The notes beneath the pieces are model-generated. The model was given only the letters and a program-made list of their open reading frames with translations. It searched no databases and had not been told where the DNA came from. 64,000 nucleotides of DNA, from contig JASANH010000882.1 in assembly GCA_030248295.1 (NCBI GenBank), positions 1 to 64,000 of the forward strand, in the 5' to 3' direction. Below, piece after piece: positions 11,379 through 29,358 of this stretch. Numbering within the stretch: position 1 is the first letter of the stretch; every line of letters starts with the position of its first letter. Position numbers and translations under genes: made by a program. Origin of the DNA: Mesodorylaimus sp. YZB2_4. Taxonomy: Eukaryota; Nematoda; Enoplea; Dorylaimida; Dorylaimidae.

Positions 11379-11961
11379 ATGGCCGAAATTGATGCGGACG
11401 GAGCTCGGAAAAAAAGGAGAAAAGAGGTAAGGCTCGAATTATCTGGAGTTTCTGGTGTGTAATTGTAATTTAGGCTTCAGGTCAAAACAGTAGTGTGAAT
11501 ACTTTAGGTCAAAACAGTAATGTGATTTGCCTTTTTAGGTTGCGCCTGTTAACCGACTGATAAACATTTTGATAAGAACAGCGACTGGTGACACGCCAAT
11601 GATTTTCAGTGGCATCATGACGCTGAACCAAGTGGTGGAAGCGATCGAGGCTAAATTTGGAATTCTGCCAAAAGATCAAACGTATGTGATGGAGGAATAT
11701 GAAGGTGAAGAATTCTATGCTATCGTAAAAGACGAAGATGATGATGCAGCCGAACCTCTCCCCTTAACTACCGAAAAATCATCGGCAGCGAGCGCCACAG
11801 AGGATGAAGATATGAATCAAGAGACCGATAGTTACTGGACGTGGAAACTGAAAAAAAAAGTCTACGGTTTTTACATGGAGCGTCCCGACCGAGCTTTAAT
11901 CGCTCGGAATTGCTCCAAAACTCTAAACAAAGCGCCCTGGAACATCGTTTCTAAAAATTAG
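11379..11961 (+). CDS. small spliced gene of unknown function inside the fold-back element
   Basis: Two coding exons, 11379-11426 and 11539-11961, join in phase 0 through a 112-bp intron (GAG|GTAAGG ... CTTTTTAG|GTT) to give 156 residues. A CAG acceptor at 11341-11343 and a donor near 11204 suggest 5' untranslated exons. The protein opens with a basic cluster (RKKRRKE). A predicted folded segment follows, with NRLINILIRTATGD, then a helix (LNQVVEAIEAKFGI) and YVMEEYEGEEFYAIV, a layout that could be a small beta-grasp or ubiquitin-like fold (inference only). It ends in an acidic linker and a Lys/Trp-rich tail. I do not recognise a family and no transposase motif is visible. The gene lies exactly between the inverted arms, so it is either cargo of the element or a captured host gene. 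Confidence 0.55.
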
Positions 11962-12954
11962 GCGGGAAGTTATACAGTACACCTAGAGCGCTATACCTGA
12001 GCATTTCTCTCGTCGTTAATTGTCCAAATTCTACCCATCTCCTTTCGATCCATTCCATTATAATCCATATCCATAATTATCAATTTTGATAACGAAATAG
12101 TGGTAATCCAGTAATGCTGCTAGAATTTTGAGGCAGTGCCTGCCACGTTTAGACGAGATTCAACTTCATCCGTTTCTTTCATGTCTGCCCCGCACCAGAA
12201 CTTTGCTCAACCTGCTGCTTACAACACACTGTTGCGGTACCTGCGGTCCCGCTACAAAAGGAATTCAAAAAACCCGCAGAACTTTCGACGTTGACCACTG
12301 CTGACCGGTTGGCCAGACGCCTCCAATATTTCGCAGAAACCTTTCTATCGCACCTAGGAACACATTACAACCATAGGTTATGTCAAGTTCCACTTAACGG
12401 TTGGCGATGTTCCCTTGTTAGGTCAGCAGGTCCTTAGATAGGACAAGTGTAGTTTGATGTAGGATAGGACTTTCTTGTATGCATGTCCTGCGACTCACGA
12501 TCAGACACTCTCATCTATAATTGTGAAACTGGCTCCTGCTCACAAACTAGCTTGTTTTGTAGTAGTACAGCTACAGTAGTTGTTGTTGACCTCTCCAGGT
12601 AAGCTACACTAGCGCGTTTGGTAGCAGTGTCACGAATCTAGGTTTCATAGACCAGCTGCTCATTCCTGCTTGACTGTATGGTCACCTTTGGGTCATCGGT
12701 CAGCCATAACTGCCAAAATGCCTTTAGCTAAACATTTTAAAAGGCACTCCTTGTCGATTTCAACTCCGTTACTCTGACATGAATGCAGTTTCATTCAGAG
12801 TTTTAGATTGCCAGATAGCTTCAGGCTTCTAAGTTTACTGTAAATTGAGACGTTTATTTCAAAGGGAACAAGAAACCCAATAAATTACGCAAAATAGACA
12901 TTATTCAGACGTTTAGCGCTAAAGCATTTGGCTCAAGGACTTTAGACTCAAGGA

Positions 12955-13085
12955 CTTTGACCACAACTGACCAGTTGGCCAGACGCCTCTAATATTTTGC
13001 AGATAGCTTTCTTTTACACCTGGAAAAACATTAAAATTTTTGGTTGCTCAAAGTTCGACTTAACGGTTGGCGATGTTCCCTGGTA
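12955..13085. repeat. solo fragment of the GGGAACATCGCC-type element terminus
   Basis: The segment contains CTGACCAGTTGGCCAGACGC, GAGCTTTC-like text and ends CGACTTAACGGTTGGCGATG. These also occur in the right arm of the fold-back element just upstream and in the element at 55981-56436. It lies immediately outside the right arm in the same orientation, so it is a separate copy and not the arm itself. Confidence 0.6.
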
Positions 13086-13479
13086 AGAGTGCAAGTGGCT
13101 TGGATCCTGCAAAGAGTCCAGGTTGCTGCACTGGTGCATATCTGTCATATACAAGTATGGACTCCTAGCGCCACACCCTTATTTTCCCTCAGCCCCCTCA
13201 GACAGGTAATCAAGAAGTCAGACAGTCAGTCGTGTCGAGTCATGTGGCACCCACCTCTAGGGGTCTTGACGTCCTTCACGGATGGCGCCTTAGCGGCTTT
13301 TCGATATAAACCAAGTTCATTTTTGCAGTAAACAACCATTTTCAAATCTCAAAAACGCTTGAATATCCATACCTTTTTATCAATATCTTGGTTGTGGAAA
13401 GATATAATATATTACCTGTTTTCTTTGAGAATACACGCCCTTCACGTCCCGCGTGTACATTCCAAAAAAACAGATAGTA

Positions 13480-13845
13480 GATATGGATATCCCAAAAGAT
13501 ATGGATACGGATATGGGTACGATTTCGATATCGATATCGATATGCCAAATGATATCAATATCGATCACATATAGATGTGGATATTCATAACAACAGTGGT
13601 CACAACTAGCCTCAAAAAAGCAGACATCAGAACTGTTTCGCTAAAAGCAGTCACAAACTGCATAAGATTCAAATTTGCAGCGCTGTTAAGAAAAAAAACA
13701 AGAACGAATACCCGTACCCGCCGACCCTTACCCAAACCCATACCCGTACCTGCACCTCTTACCCAAGCCCGTACCCATACCCGCCAGCTACGGGTGGGTA
13801 CGGGTATGGGTACGGGTATGGGTACGGGTATGGGTACCCATGCAG
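13480..13845. repeat. ATATCG-rich and TACCCG/CGGGTA simple repeats forming a hairpin
   Basis: Positions 13480-13565 are an imperfect GATATGGATAT/CGATAT tract. Positions 13705-13790 are TACCCG-type units, and 13791-13840 are their inverse, GGGTACGGGTAT units, so the two halves are complementary and can fold back. ORFs on both strands here are repeat translations. Confidence 0.7.
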
Positions 13846-14410
13846 GACTCTGCCCGAAAGTCCCTGATCCGATCCGGGGTCTACCTGTTTGTAACTGGCA
13901 CATACTGCAGTGTATGCTCCGACTTGCCCCACGGCACGTTCTCTGTTGCCTGGCTATACTTCCGTGTCATGCCTACTCCGCCATAGGATCAGATCGAATA
14001 CAAGAACAGCCCGCTTACTAGGGCGGCCTAGGCCTAACAGGCACCGATGGCTTAACACTAGCGCGTTAGCGTTCGCGCAGACCGAAAACGTTGTCGGTAG
14101 GTCAACACATGATCGTGGAACATGAGTAGGTATCATCAATATTCCCTAGATAACAAGCAGACACCAGGGTTTAAGTTGTCGACATGGTGATATTCTTCGT
14201 GAACCATACTCACGACTAGAGCTAAGTGAAAAATGGATACGGGAACCGGTTCCGTTTTATTACGAATTTTGTTAGACGTGACAATCGACTGCGTTTGATG
14301 GGACAACTCATTTTTCTTGACAAAATCGAAGTATCTATTTACTCGTAGCTACAGGCACTTCTTCCACTGCTGACAGTGAGTAGGTCCCGTTGTCATTCGA
14401 GTTTTCAAAA

Positions 14411-17055
14411 ATGGACAGGCCAAATGTCAAAACGCTGATCAATTTTACGCAAACCCATGTATCGGAAAAATCTAGAAAGTAAGTTCGGTCTCGATCTCCT
14501 CAAGGGCGATATATACTGTCTGAGTTTCAGGTCGCTTGCTGATCGACTGAATTTAGACGGCTTGAGAGAAGTGGTCAGAGCCAAGACGCGTTTGGAAAGA
14601 ACGTCCTGGGTTCTAGTCATTATTGCGTTCTACACCACGGCGGCTGGTATGACGGCATGGAAATTCTACGACTACTACAGGAACACGTCCGTCGTGATCG
14701 ATATCAAGGAACATCCAAAACCTCAATTTCAATTTCCTTCCGTCGTTGTCTGCCTTTCCACAGATTTCAATAAAACCTACCTCGAGCAAGCAATTTCGAT
14801 CCCTCCATCCATATACAAAGAATTTGAGAAATTTGGAATTTTTGGCAAATCACGCATCTTGGTCGAATTTGTCAAGTACCTAAAATTTTTCAATCCGGCC
14901 TCAATCAACGACGTTGGCGATTATGAAAACGAAGAATTATGGGAACTGCTAGAGCGACTGTGCTCGTACAATCTTCCGAGCATCGGCGGTTTCTCTGATT
15001 TGATCGCTAACGCGGCTTTGAAGGGAACAGAGATATTCAAGCACTGCCAGTTCAACCACCATGCGTACAAGTGCGCCCAATTTCCAGTCATCTACAATAC
15101 GCCATCCTGCTACTCATTGCTCGTAAGTTCTCATTTCAGTTAGTATTTCGCCATTGGTCGATGCTTGTCTGTGTACAGGGTAGCTGAGAATCGATTTTTT
15201 TAATCTCAGGCCTAGATGGGTCCTAACACTACGGATCCCCGGAAACAAGAAAACTAGTAGTCATGGTGGTGGTCTCTTTGCCTCTTGTCGCAAGGCTCAA
15301 AGGTCGTCAGAAACGCTGCTTAATCCTGCTCTTTTGGCGCCAACTTTAAATTCAGACGGCGTTATCCTGCATCACATTATGCTGCTTTTTCGTCGGCCCA
15401 GAACACACTGTATGCACAGTTGCATTTTCCTGAGGCCTTGACGCCTAGTCCATCGATACAGTAATTCGCAGCAGCATTTTGAATTTTCATCTGCGCAGAA
15501 TAGCTTGGTTTTCATAATCTTTGAGGCACTGAGGATCAGGCACACGCAATTCTCGCAAACGATGCCTCACTTCATATTTTTTAAAAATTGACTTCATGAT
15601 TCTAGATTAATAGACATTTCGGCGTATTTTCGACAAACATCAGTGATACGACCGAACTGAATGGACTAAGCTTCGAGATTTCTGTGCCAGTGAAAGATAT
15701 TTTCACTGCGAATGACCTCGCTGGTGCATCGATGACGCAAGAGCTTGGTACAAGCATATTCCTTGGCAGTATTCCCACGGTCTCTTCCGGCGATTTATCA
15801 TTTCCTGGCAACACTCGAGCAATGATCGAAATACAGTCAGCCCAAGTTCATCTGTTCTCCAATTGTTACGAGCATGTACCAGCTGGTCTTGTCAGCTCGT
15901 CTTTATCCACGCCGGTTTACTCCAAGGAGCTGTGCTGGGTTCAGTGTGTGCAAAATCAGACTCTTAATCTATGTGGATGCAATCTTGTGGCGGGTGTACA
16001 GTATCCAGATGATGCGACGGTATGCACACCATCAGCCGTCCGGGCCTGCGTCATGGACAGTGTGTACAGCAAGTCATGGTTGACCCAATCAAACAAGGTA
16101 AGTAAGTGTACATAGCTGAAGACTCGCAGTTTATGCGATTGAGTGATGTCGACTTCCCACAAATAACAGAAATTGAAATTTTAATGCGTATGTACATTAT
16201 CGCGAATACTCGGTTGAAAAGCCATTATGTTCACACAAAAATGACTAAAAACCCATTGTTCCCTCGACGTTGATTTGGCAGCAAGTAAAACAGTTCATAT
16301 GGCAGGACTGGAAACAGGTCATCCCTGTTCTTCCCAGCTTACCCAATAGAAAGTCAGACCCGCAAAACTTACTACCAGAAACCCTACTTATGGCCCCAGG
16401 AAGCGTAGCAGACTCCCAAATAGGCCTAACTTATTAAAACTGGCCAGATTTTACAGCAGGATACTCTTTGACCTTAGTTGTCCTTCAGCCATCATATTGG
16501 AGTTCCGACTGACCAGAGAATTCAATTATCCTTTCAGTACTATAATGAATGCAAGCCGATGTGCAATGATTTCACTTACGATGCGGCTGTAAGTTTCTAC
16601 AATATCGAATCAGAAGATGAGTCACGCATCACAAATAAATTCTCCTTGTTCTTCTACGCAAAGCGACAATTTCTGCACATTCAACGGCCGATAATTGCCT
16701 GGGACGAAATGTTGTCCAACATGGGTGGTATACTAGGCGTCTACACGGGACTGTCTGTCGCAGCGGCAGTTCAAACTCTGTTGATCATTGCACTGGCTCT
16801 GTGAGTTCTTTCCGACAAATATTACGATTTCTTTCGAATTCTCCTTTTCATTTTAGAGAAGCAATAGTCAGAAAATACATCTCGGATCCATTGTTCGAAG
16901 CATATTTTCCAATCGTTCTGCCAGTTTTTGTCGAACATGCGTCAGGTCATCAAAGAAAAGAGTGGAAAGTGAATAAAGTCACCCCAGTGCGGGTGGCAGC
17001 GACATTTCCTGTTCTTGTGAAACCAAAATATGGCCTAAGTGATGGAGATAATTGA
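14411..17055 (+). CDS. DEG/ENaC (degenerin/ASC family) cation channel subunit
   Basis: The gene encodes a trimeric amiloride-sensitive sodium-channel-type subunit of the plasma membrane with intracellular ends and a large Cys-rich outer domain. Five exons were placed: 14411-14478, 14531-15122, 15606-16097, 16478-16800 and 16857-17055, all GT-AG with consistent phases, giving about 557 residues. TM1 is near residues 49-66, followed by the family motif FPSVVVC at 91-97. Cys-rich text follows (CWVQCVQNQTLNLCGCN and ECKPMCNDFTYD). The pre-TM2 and pore region reads NMGGILGVYTGLSVAA, with the selectivity-filter GxS as GLS at 475-477, then TM2 and a short tail. The acceptor of exon 4 is ambiguous between 16478 and 16538, both in phase, a 20-residue difference. 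The short length places it with simple DEG/ENaC or pickpocket-like members. The ligand or stimulus cannot be predicted. Confidence 0.93.
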
Positions 17056-17532
17056 AATAATTGCAAACTGTGAGATAATGTTTGCCTGTGTTGTATTTTG
17101 GTGGTTTTGTTGCTTCCCATTTTGTAGACATTTTCTTTACCGTAGCTTATCTGTGAAAACCAGTGGAGAATGTTGTGAAGGCCAGTTTGCGTAAGTGATG
17201 GTTTCAAGTGGAGCCACATTAGCATGCAACTTATTACCCTGACAATTGGTCATCTCTTGCTTCCATGTACATATATGATGCCGAAATCTCGGATGGAAAC
17301 CTTCAGCAGATCGGAAGATCCAATCCGACCTGTCCCAGTAGTAAAATATCATTGAGTGGCCAGCAAATAGCCTGAACAGAGGTTATTCCGCATGGATAAG
17401 ACGGAGGATTGGAAGTTTTCCAAGCGATTCCTTTTTCCATTATTCAGAATATAGATTATGTCACTTAGAACTGAGCGTTACAAAATATGGTGTTTTTTAA
17501 ACTTTTCTTGGTCGAAGCCCCTTTTTGCCTAT
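17056..17532. other. intergenic stretch after the DEG/ENaC gene
   Basis: Nothing recognisable as a gene or repeat. A good polyadenylation signal was not identified. Confidence 0.4.
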
Positions 17533-17915
17533 ATAGCCAGCCAGCAGTCAAACCTTAAAAGCAAGGCTATGTGGGGGTCGTCACAAACAGAAGCGTCCGC
17601 GAGGAGCATCTCCACGCGAGGGCATCCTGGACAGGACGCCGACTTCCTCAGACGATGACGGGGAAGGGGGGGGGGGGGGGGTTTTAACCCTGTCGGTGTT
17701 GGACAAGACTGTCTCCACGTTTGGCTTCTGACCCTCCACTCGGTGCACCTCGGCGTTACCGGCTGAGGCACCCACGGCCTGGCGTGCAAGGCTAGCGAGG
17801 TTTTATTGTTCGCAAACCAACCTCCATCACTGGGAGTCGAACCCGGGAAGAGTCCAACCACTAGCTCCCAAGCAATACGGGGAGACGAGTGCCGAGGCGC
17901 TGGACCACCGCTTTA
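17533..17915 (-). mobile_element. tRNA-derived SINE, copy B
   Basis: Read on the minus strand from about 17915, a tRNA-like head carries TATTGCTTGGGAGC and the Pol III B-box-like GGGTTCGACTCCC. Shared body words follow: GTTTGCGAACAAT, TTGCACGCCAGGCCGTGGG, GAGGAAGTCGG and the tail AGGTTTGACTGCTGGC. A G/C homopolymer run near 17665 interrupts the body. The same order occurs at 53563-53955 (minus) and 31775-32105 (plus). Confidence 0.8.
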
Positions 17916-18728
17916 TAAAAATATGCGCAGTATGTCTGATCGTGGCTAATAGCTTCCAGGAACTATCGCGCCTGGATCCGCAGGATCTTCGGCTTATTCT
18001 ATGGTTCTGATCGCGTGTTTTGTACAGCAAACGTTGCTGAGATGCAGTAGACTTATTGTATGCGTCACAAGGTACAGTAAGCCATGCTTTACATAGGGAC
18101 TGCGCAGTGAAGGATTCACCTGCAGACCCAGATACCCACCTCAATTCCCTGAACGAAATGTTATGTTTTCCCTGTGATCGTGGCAGGTGTTAAAATGTTG
18201 ATAGGACGGGACACTACAGAAACTTTGGCATGCGCCTGAGGTTCTGGTCAAGCGTGGCAGGCAGTCGGAGTGACCAGCTGAATTCGAATTTTGGGGAGCA
18301 ATTTAGTTTACCAGCGAATTAGCTTGCAGTCTTCGTTGACGAAGTTAGGAGAGCAGTAGACTTTGTCGTCCGCTCGTATTCACTACGCGCGCCTCTCCCA
18401 ATTACTATTTTCATATGGTACAGACACAATAGGCTGAAAAATGCATTTTGTTACAGAATCCAATCATACAGGATGGCATAAATGACTCTAAAAAAATATC
18501 ACACTCCTTTGTCATTTCTGAGAAAATTTAGGTAAGAAATCGCAGAGCGGTATAACAAAATCAGCCTGAATCAATGAAATGGGTAGCAACAAACACACGC
18601 ACCTACGAGTACATAGTCATGGCGAAGACATAAAATAGCATCGTACAAACTACCCGACATTAGCAAATATCCCCTTACATGCCAGATCTGATTTCCAATT
18701 AGAAAGTTTACCATTCACAATTCAATTT
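17916..18728. other. intergenic region between the SINE and the KCNQ 3' end
   Basis: No gene or clear repeat is seen. It holds the 3' flank of the minus-strand potassium-channel gene. Confidence 0.4.
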
Positions 18729-24651
<5,923 letters not shown>

Positions 24652-24696
24652 GACACTCTTCAAATAGTTTCGAAATGTTGAAACAGGGCTCTATAG

Positions 24697-27600
24697 AATT
24701 TAACCTTGCGAGCTTACCTCTTATCAGTTCTTCTTATCAGCAGTCAAGACTTTATTTATCAGGTTTCCATTCTTGTTAAAATTTGTAGAAAGAAACTTTT
24801 TTAATAGTGAGAAATTTATTTCGCTCGTAATAAAATAAGAAATAATGAACCTTTTCCTGTTGACAATCTAAAGTACACGTAATTTTATGTGGATAGGCAT
24901 ACGTACAATACAAGGCCGTTACACGTGTTTCACGGGGATATTCAATACTAGTTCGAAAATGATTGATGGTGATGAAATTCCGTGTTGGAGAGTTTCTACC
25001 CACCAGTGCTCTCGCCGTGTCAAATACTTGCCTAACTGCCTGCGGTGAAAATATAGCTTAGTACAGCGTCGTACAACCACACCCTTTCCTTTTATGGTAG
25101 GTACGTGGTAGGGACTATCCGAGCAAGGTATCGCGCACAAATAACAGCCTGCGTAATGCAGTGGTCGAGGTAGGCAGACGTTTTTATGATAAGCGTTCAT
25201 CCTTGGCTAAATACTTGCTGATATCGAGAGGCAGACGTCAGTCGACCAAGCCAAGCAAATAAGGTGCTTCAATGTGATACCCTTATATGAAGAATGCAGC
25301 GAACGGAAGTGCCTATAAGTGGTTGGCGGATGCCACAGGAAATAGGGCTCGAGAATTTTCCACTCTCCGCAAAAAAAAACACAAAAACCATGAAGTTTTT
25401 TTACAGGAAAGCAGCGCCACAAAGCAGCGATATTGTGTTTTGCCTGTCCTACTATATTTGTCTGCCAAGAGCAGAGTCATCATTCTGATGCGGTCTGGTC
25501 ATTATGCCAGTCAGTTGCCTGAGAACGATCGATCTTACTTATTCTCACAAAAACTTTGATGCAGGAAGTTAGCAATACGTATATCATACACAAGAAAAAG
25601 TTGCCCAAAAAAGAATTTTCTATAGCTTTGCTCAAACGAAGATTTTTAGAGAGGCTGTGAAAAACTCTCGCTTCCCTGAGGCGGCTTACAAAAATAACAA
25701 AACTGCCACATTTCGAATCCTGACTGCGTTTTGGCTATGAGTCTTGACATGCAGATAATCTCATTAAATCTAATTTACTCATTCTTTCACGTAAAAATTA
25801 CCCTCTGCCTTTCCCGCGGGAAAATTGAATTTTGGACTTGAAAATTTTGATGAAAAACCTGTCATCCGAATTTGTCATAAATGACAGCAGGTCTACTAAA
25901 ATTTGCTCATAGGATGCCTAAGCACTGAAATCAATCCGTCCCGGCAAATAGAAATTGTGGAGCCAACATACTGAAGGAAAAATTTTACAAAGTATGAAGG
26001 ACATCCTATGCCAAAAGCCCCAATTCCCCAGGAGCATTTTTTCGTTAGATTTGTAACAAATAACCTGAAACGCGACAAGTCCTTTAGGATGGTGGATGCA
26101 TTTCCCGCCACTCACCCAATTTCCCCAGCCATAGCAGGAAATCGCGTCTTATTGGATCCTCGAGCGGAAATACATCCAAAAATGAATCAAACCTGAAAGC
26201 AACTCCGAGGCGCCCTCGCGTTTCCCCTCGGGGATATTGAGACTGGCTACAGTACATTGAGTTAGCCAGTACGCAAAACGTCGCCTATTTGAATTCCCGC
26301 CGATAAAATTATAGTAATTGTCCTGCAGTTTGAAAATACGTATATTAGAAACGTATAATCAGAAAATCGACGGTTTTGTGAAAAATCTAACGATAGCTGG
26401 TGTAGATTCTGATAAGCAAGTTCTTCTAATAAAAAGCTAACCCCAGCAATATTTAACTGAAGTTACAAATATCTTTTCGTTGAGCTAGATGCGTGGTCAC
26501 CGCTCCAAGGGAGGACACAGAACCCAGTTCAGATCTGTCGACTTTTTTACTCGGAAAAATCGAACTAAAAGACCTTAGGCCAGTTAATTTGAGCTAGCAA
26601 GTTTGCAAAAACTTGACTATTGGCACCCTGGGCGCAACTACCTCCGACAACTTATCCGACCAAACAAGGCAGCCAGCCGCAAGCCGCTTTGTTTGCCAAA
26701 GAGGCTTTTTCTCCTTCTTACACATCCGTCAGTTAATGTGAGCAAGAAGCTAGAAGCAATGCGCGTCGCCTTGAGACAGGCTAGCCAACATGGATTTCTC
26801 AGTTTCGAAAGCCGACGGTTGGCGGAACGAATGGCCAGCACTAAAGGCAGTAATAAGAAACGAGCTCGATTTGAGACCAGGGGCCGGCCACCCTGCTCGC
26901 ATTCTACGTACAAGGGTGCCAGGGGAGAGATCAATGCCATACTGGCTAAGGAAAAGCCGAAGACTTTTTCTTTTTACATAACCGCGAAAGGCGCTCGAAT
27001 GTTTGGGTTTTATTTTTCCTGTCCATTCCATTTTCGCTGTTCAATGCGGCAAAAGAATAAGCTTGGGAAATGGGAGCCATTTTTGTAATGGAATCAGTTT
27101 CTGGCTCTCTGCTTGAATCCCCACCCCACTGAATGGTCGTGATAATGTTTAGTCTTATCGTAAAGAAGCCTTCTAAATCTCCGAAACGATGACTTTTCCA
27201 TCAGCTATTTGCAGGAATTGTGTTCAGCTGCCATAAAAAAAGCGTGGAAAAAGTTATCCGAAATAAGCGTATTGTGAGCTGTATCTCCCCCATATGCAAT
27301 TTGTACGTCGCTAATTGTACTGTAGCAACCAGTGTGTTCCACCGTGTAACAACGGCACGTGAAACGTAGGGAGTAAGCTGATGAGACAGAAGGTGAGGTG
27401 AGGAAGGCACAGAATAAAGTGATAGCAAATCTTTTTGATTCCAAAAAGTGAAAAACAATGTTTCGCATGTTTGAAACAGGCGGCACTTATTGCCATTGGA
27501 AGGTGGTATTTGAAAAGTACGACTGGCTGTGCAGATTCGGTATCTCCAATCCGATAGCGAACGTAACTACGCGAACATGGATATGTTGGTTTCTTTAAAT

Positions 27601-28364
27601 GAAATAGGCTCGCCGTTTTGTTCACAACTGTAATATGTCACTCGTGTAAACCACGGCAAGAGAACCATGGCGAGAGGGAGAGAACATTGAACACCCCTAA
27701 CTGGAAGACATCACCCACTCGGGTTGATGTTTCAGCGGCATATATAGTCGCCAGACTCGCCTTGTTCTATTCCCTGGTGTAGTAGGTGTGTCTGGCCTGT
27801 GGAGAAGGTAGTGTATCTGGTTGCCGTAACTAACCGCCTTATACACGGAGCAGTATGTGGTCGCATTCACTTCTAGCACGCCGAACGGCCAGCGACTGCC
27901 CTGTCAGCTTGGAGAGGGTGCAGGTCTGTCTAGTCGACATTGAAGCCTCGTGTTGAGTGAGAGACCTGTGTAACCAGCATCCGTAGCAGTTGGGAGTAAT
28001 CGATACGCTCCCCTGGCTGGGACGTCAACCTCTTCAGTTGATGTTTCTAGGGCAGGTACATTCGCGAGACTTATCTCCCTCTAGTCGGAGTTTTTTGCCG
28101 TTGCCGTAATTTTTGTGCGCTGGGTACACCTCTATCGAGTGTGTGCACCGCGTGTGCGTCAAACTCCAACTATTGATAAACTTTGGTTCTCATCATCATC
28201 CACTGTAGAAGAAAATGTTTTAGGGGTTACTGGCTTTTAGTGCGATGTACTGATGATATCAATATCCACATGGGCTTCGAGCTATAACTTTTTTCATTAC
28301 ACCGGCCAGGTATTTTAAATTTACTGACTTTTGTACAAAATATACGGTCATGCGAGTTGCATCT
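24697..28364. other. gene-poor region upstream of KCNQ
   Basis: No gene is recognised. Overlapping ORFs of 90-160 codons on both strands at 26603-27088 have no family-like text and mirror each other, so they are treated as chance. Two copies of a short repeat family carrying GTTGATGTTTC lie near 27706-27765 and 28013-28095. The promoter of the minus-strand KCNQ gene must lie near 24.7-25.2 kb but no element could be assigned. Confidence 0.4.
28013..28095 (+). repeat. GTCAACC-GTTGATGTTTC repeat family copy (unoccupied relative of the Mutator insertion site)
   Basis: The text CTGGCTGGGACGTCAACC followed by CAGTTGATGTTTC and CGAGACTTATCTCCCTCTAG parallels the sequence that surrounds the Mutator-like element (left flank to 36160, right flank from 37750). 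Other copies lie at 27706-27765 and 54538-54585. The motif itself is a short palindrome (GTCAACC/GGTTGAT). Confidence 0.6.
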
Positions 28365-28404
28365 CCTAAGCCTAAGCCTAAGCCTAAGCCTAAGCCCGAG
28401 CCTA

Positions 28405-28472
<68 letters not shown>

Positions 28473-28500
28473 CCTAAGCCCGAGCCTAAGCCCGAGCCTA

Positions 28501-28535
<35 letters not shown>

Positions 28536-28639
28536 AAGCCTAAGCCTAAGCCTAAGCCTAAGCCTAAGCCTAAGCCTAAGCCCAAGCCTAAGCCTAAGCC
28601 TAAGCATAAGCCTAAGCCTAAGCCGCTGCTAAGCCTAAG
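28365..28639. repeat. interstitial telomere-like hexamer array (TTAGGC)n
   Basis: About 45 consecutive hexamers of CCTAAG or CCTGAG; on the minus strand these are TTAGGC and CTCAGGC. TTAGGC is the established telomeric unit of many nematodes. The array is almost free of indels, and a core of CTGAG-type variants is flanked by canonical blocks, suggesting repeat turnover after insertion. ORFs on four frames (PKPEPEP, SLSLSP, GLGSG, RLRLR) are repeat translations. Confidence 0.85.
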
Positions 28640-29358
28640 TCATCATTCAAATTTAGCTCTCTGCGAAACGTGAATAATAGCGCTTTAAATATATATAGCC
28701 GCAGGCGAATATTAGTGAGACGATATTTATCAGGGTAAAATGATAAAAGATGGGTTGGGTCGATTTGACTGTCCTAAAACATGATGAGGAAGCGTGTGTA
28801 TTTTTGCCATGCACTTATAGGGGCGCGGAGGGGAGGGTTTGTACTCCCACTGGCGTCCACTACCTGACGGGGTGTGTGCACGGCTTGCAGCTGGCTAAGC
28901 ACTCCCGCTCCATGCCCGCGACTTTCTCTAACCGCAAGACATTCACGTCCACTCCGGCCAATTTTTAGACAATATTTGATCTATTCGTGCCCATTAGACA
29001 AAGGGGCATTTTTATTTCTTTCCCCCCGCCCATCGTGAAAAAATTTCTCAAGCCCGCACTTTAACCTGTAAATTCCACTAAACACAAAATCGCCAGTAAA
29101 ATAACATTTCAAAAACGCTTACGATGTTTAGTGCTGTACAGTATTCTGAACTAGTAACCTCGGAGATGCGGATGCGGGTTCGATTCCCAAGCAGCTCATG
29201 TTTCTTTTTCTGTGAGCTACTGTATCTATTTTGTGAGAAAGTGCCACTTTAAAATGACAAAAAAGCGACTAGCACAAATGTGAATCAGCGTTGCTTCTTG
29301 AGTTTGGAGTTCACTTTTATCCTGAACCACATTGACTCCCGCAGCCTGAAGCTGGAAG
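28640..29358. other. intergenic region after the telomere-like array
   Basis: No gene seen. A tRNA B-box-like GGGTTCGATTCCC lies at about 29177-29190 but no tRNA cloverleaf could be built around it. Confidence 0.35.

Larger units (their letters stand above)
8602..12938. mobile_element. 4.3-kb fold-back element with long inverted arms and spliced cargo
   Basis: Two long arms face each other. The right arm is 12073-12938. The left arm is the same sequence inverted, split into 8602-9268 and 10905-10984 by a 1.6-kb insertion. Landmark words shared in inverted orientation include TGTCTATTTTGCG, CAAGCTAGTTTGTGAGCAGGA, CATCGCCAACCGTTAAGTG and AGCAGCATTACTGGATTACC. Excluding the insertion each arm is about 750-850 bp. 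Between the arms lie ~1.09 kb holding a small spliced gene. Part of the arm is related to the termini of the short element at 55981-56436. Another single fragment of the same terminus lies at 12955-13085. Arm identity was judged by eye, and exact outer boundaries and any target duplication are uncertain. Confidence 0.8.

Noticed and set aside
13575-14021. 148-codon ORF
   Set aside because: It crosses the TACCCG hairpin and translates the repeat; no recognisable domain.
26603-27088. 161-codon plus-strand ORF and overlapping minus-strand ORFs
   Set aside because: No family motifs, biased basic composition on both strands and no splice or context support.
28227-28673. Four long ORFs (KPEPEP, SLSLSP, GLGSG, RLRLR proteins)
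   Set aside because: All are translations of the hexamer array in different frames. No start context, splice structure or non-repeat text.
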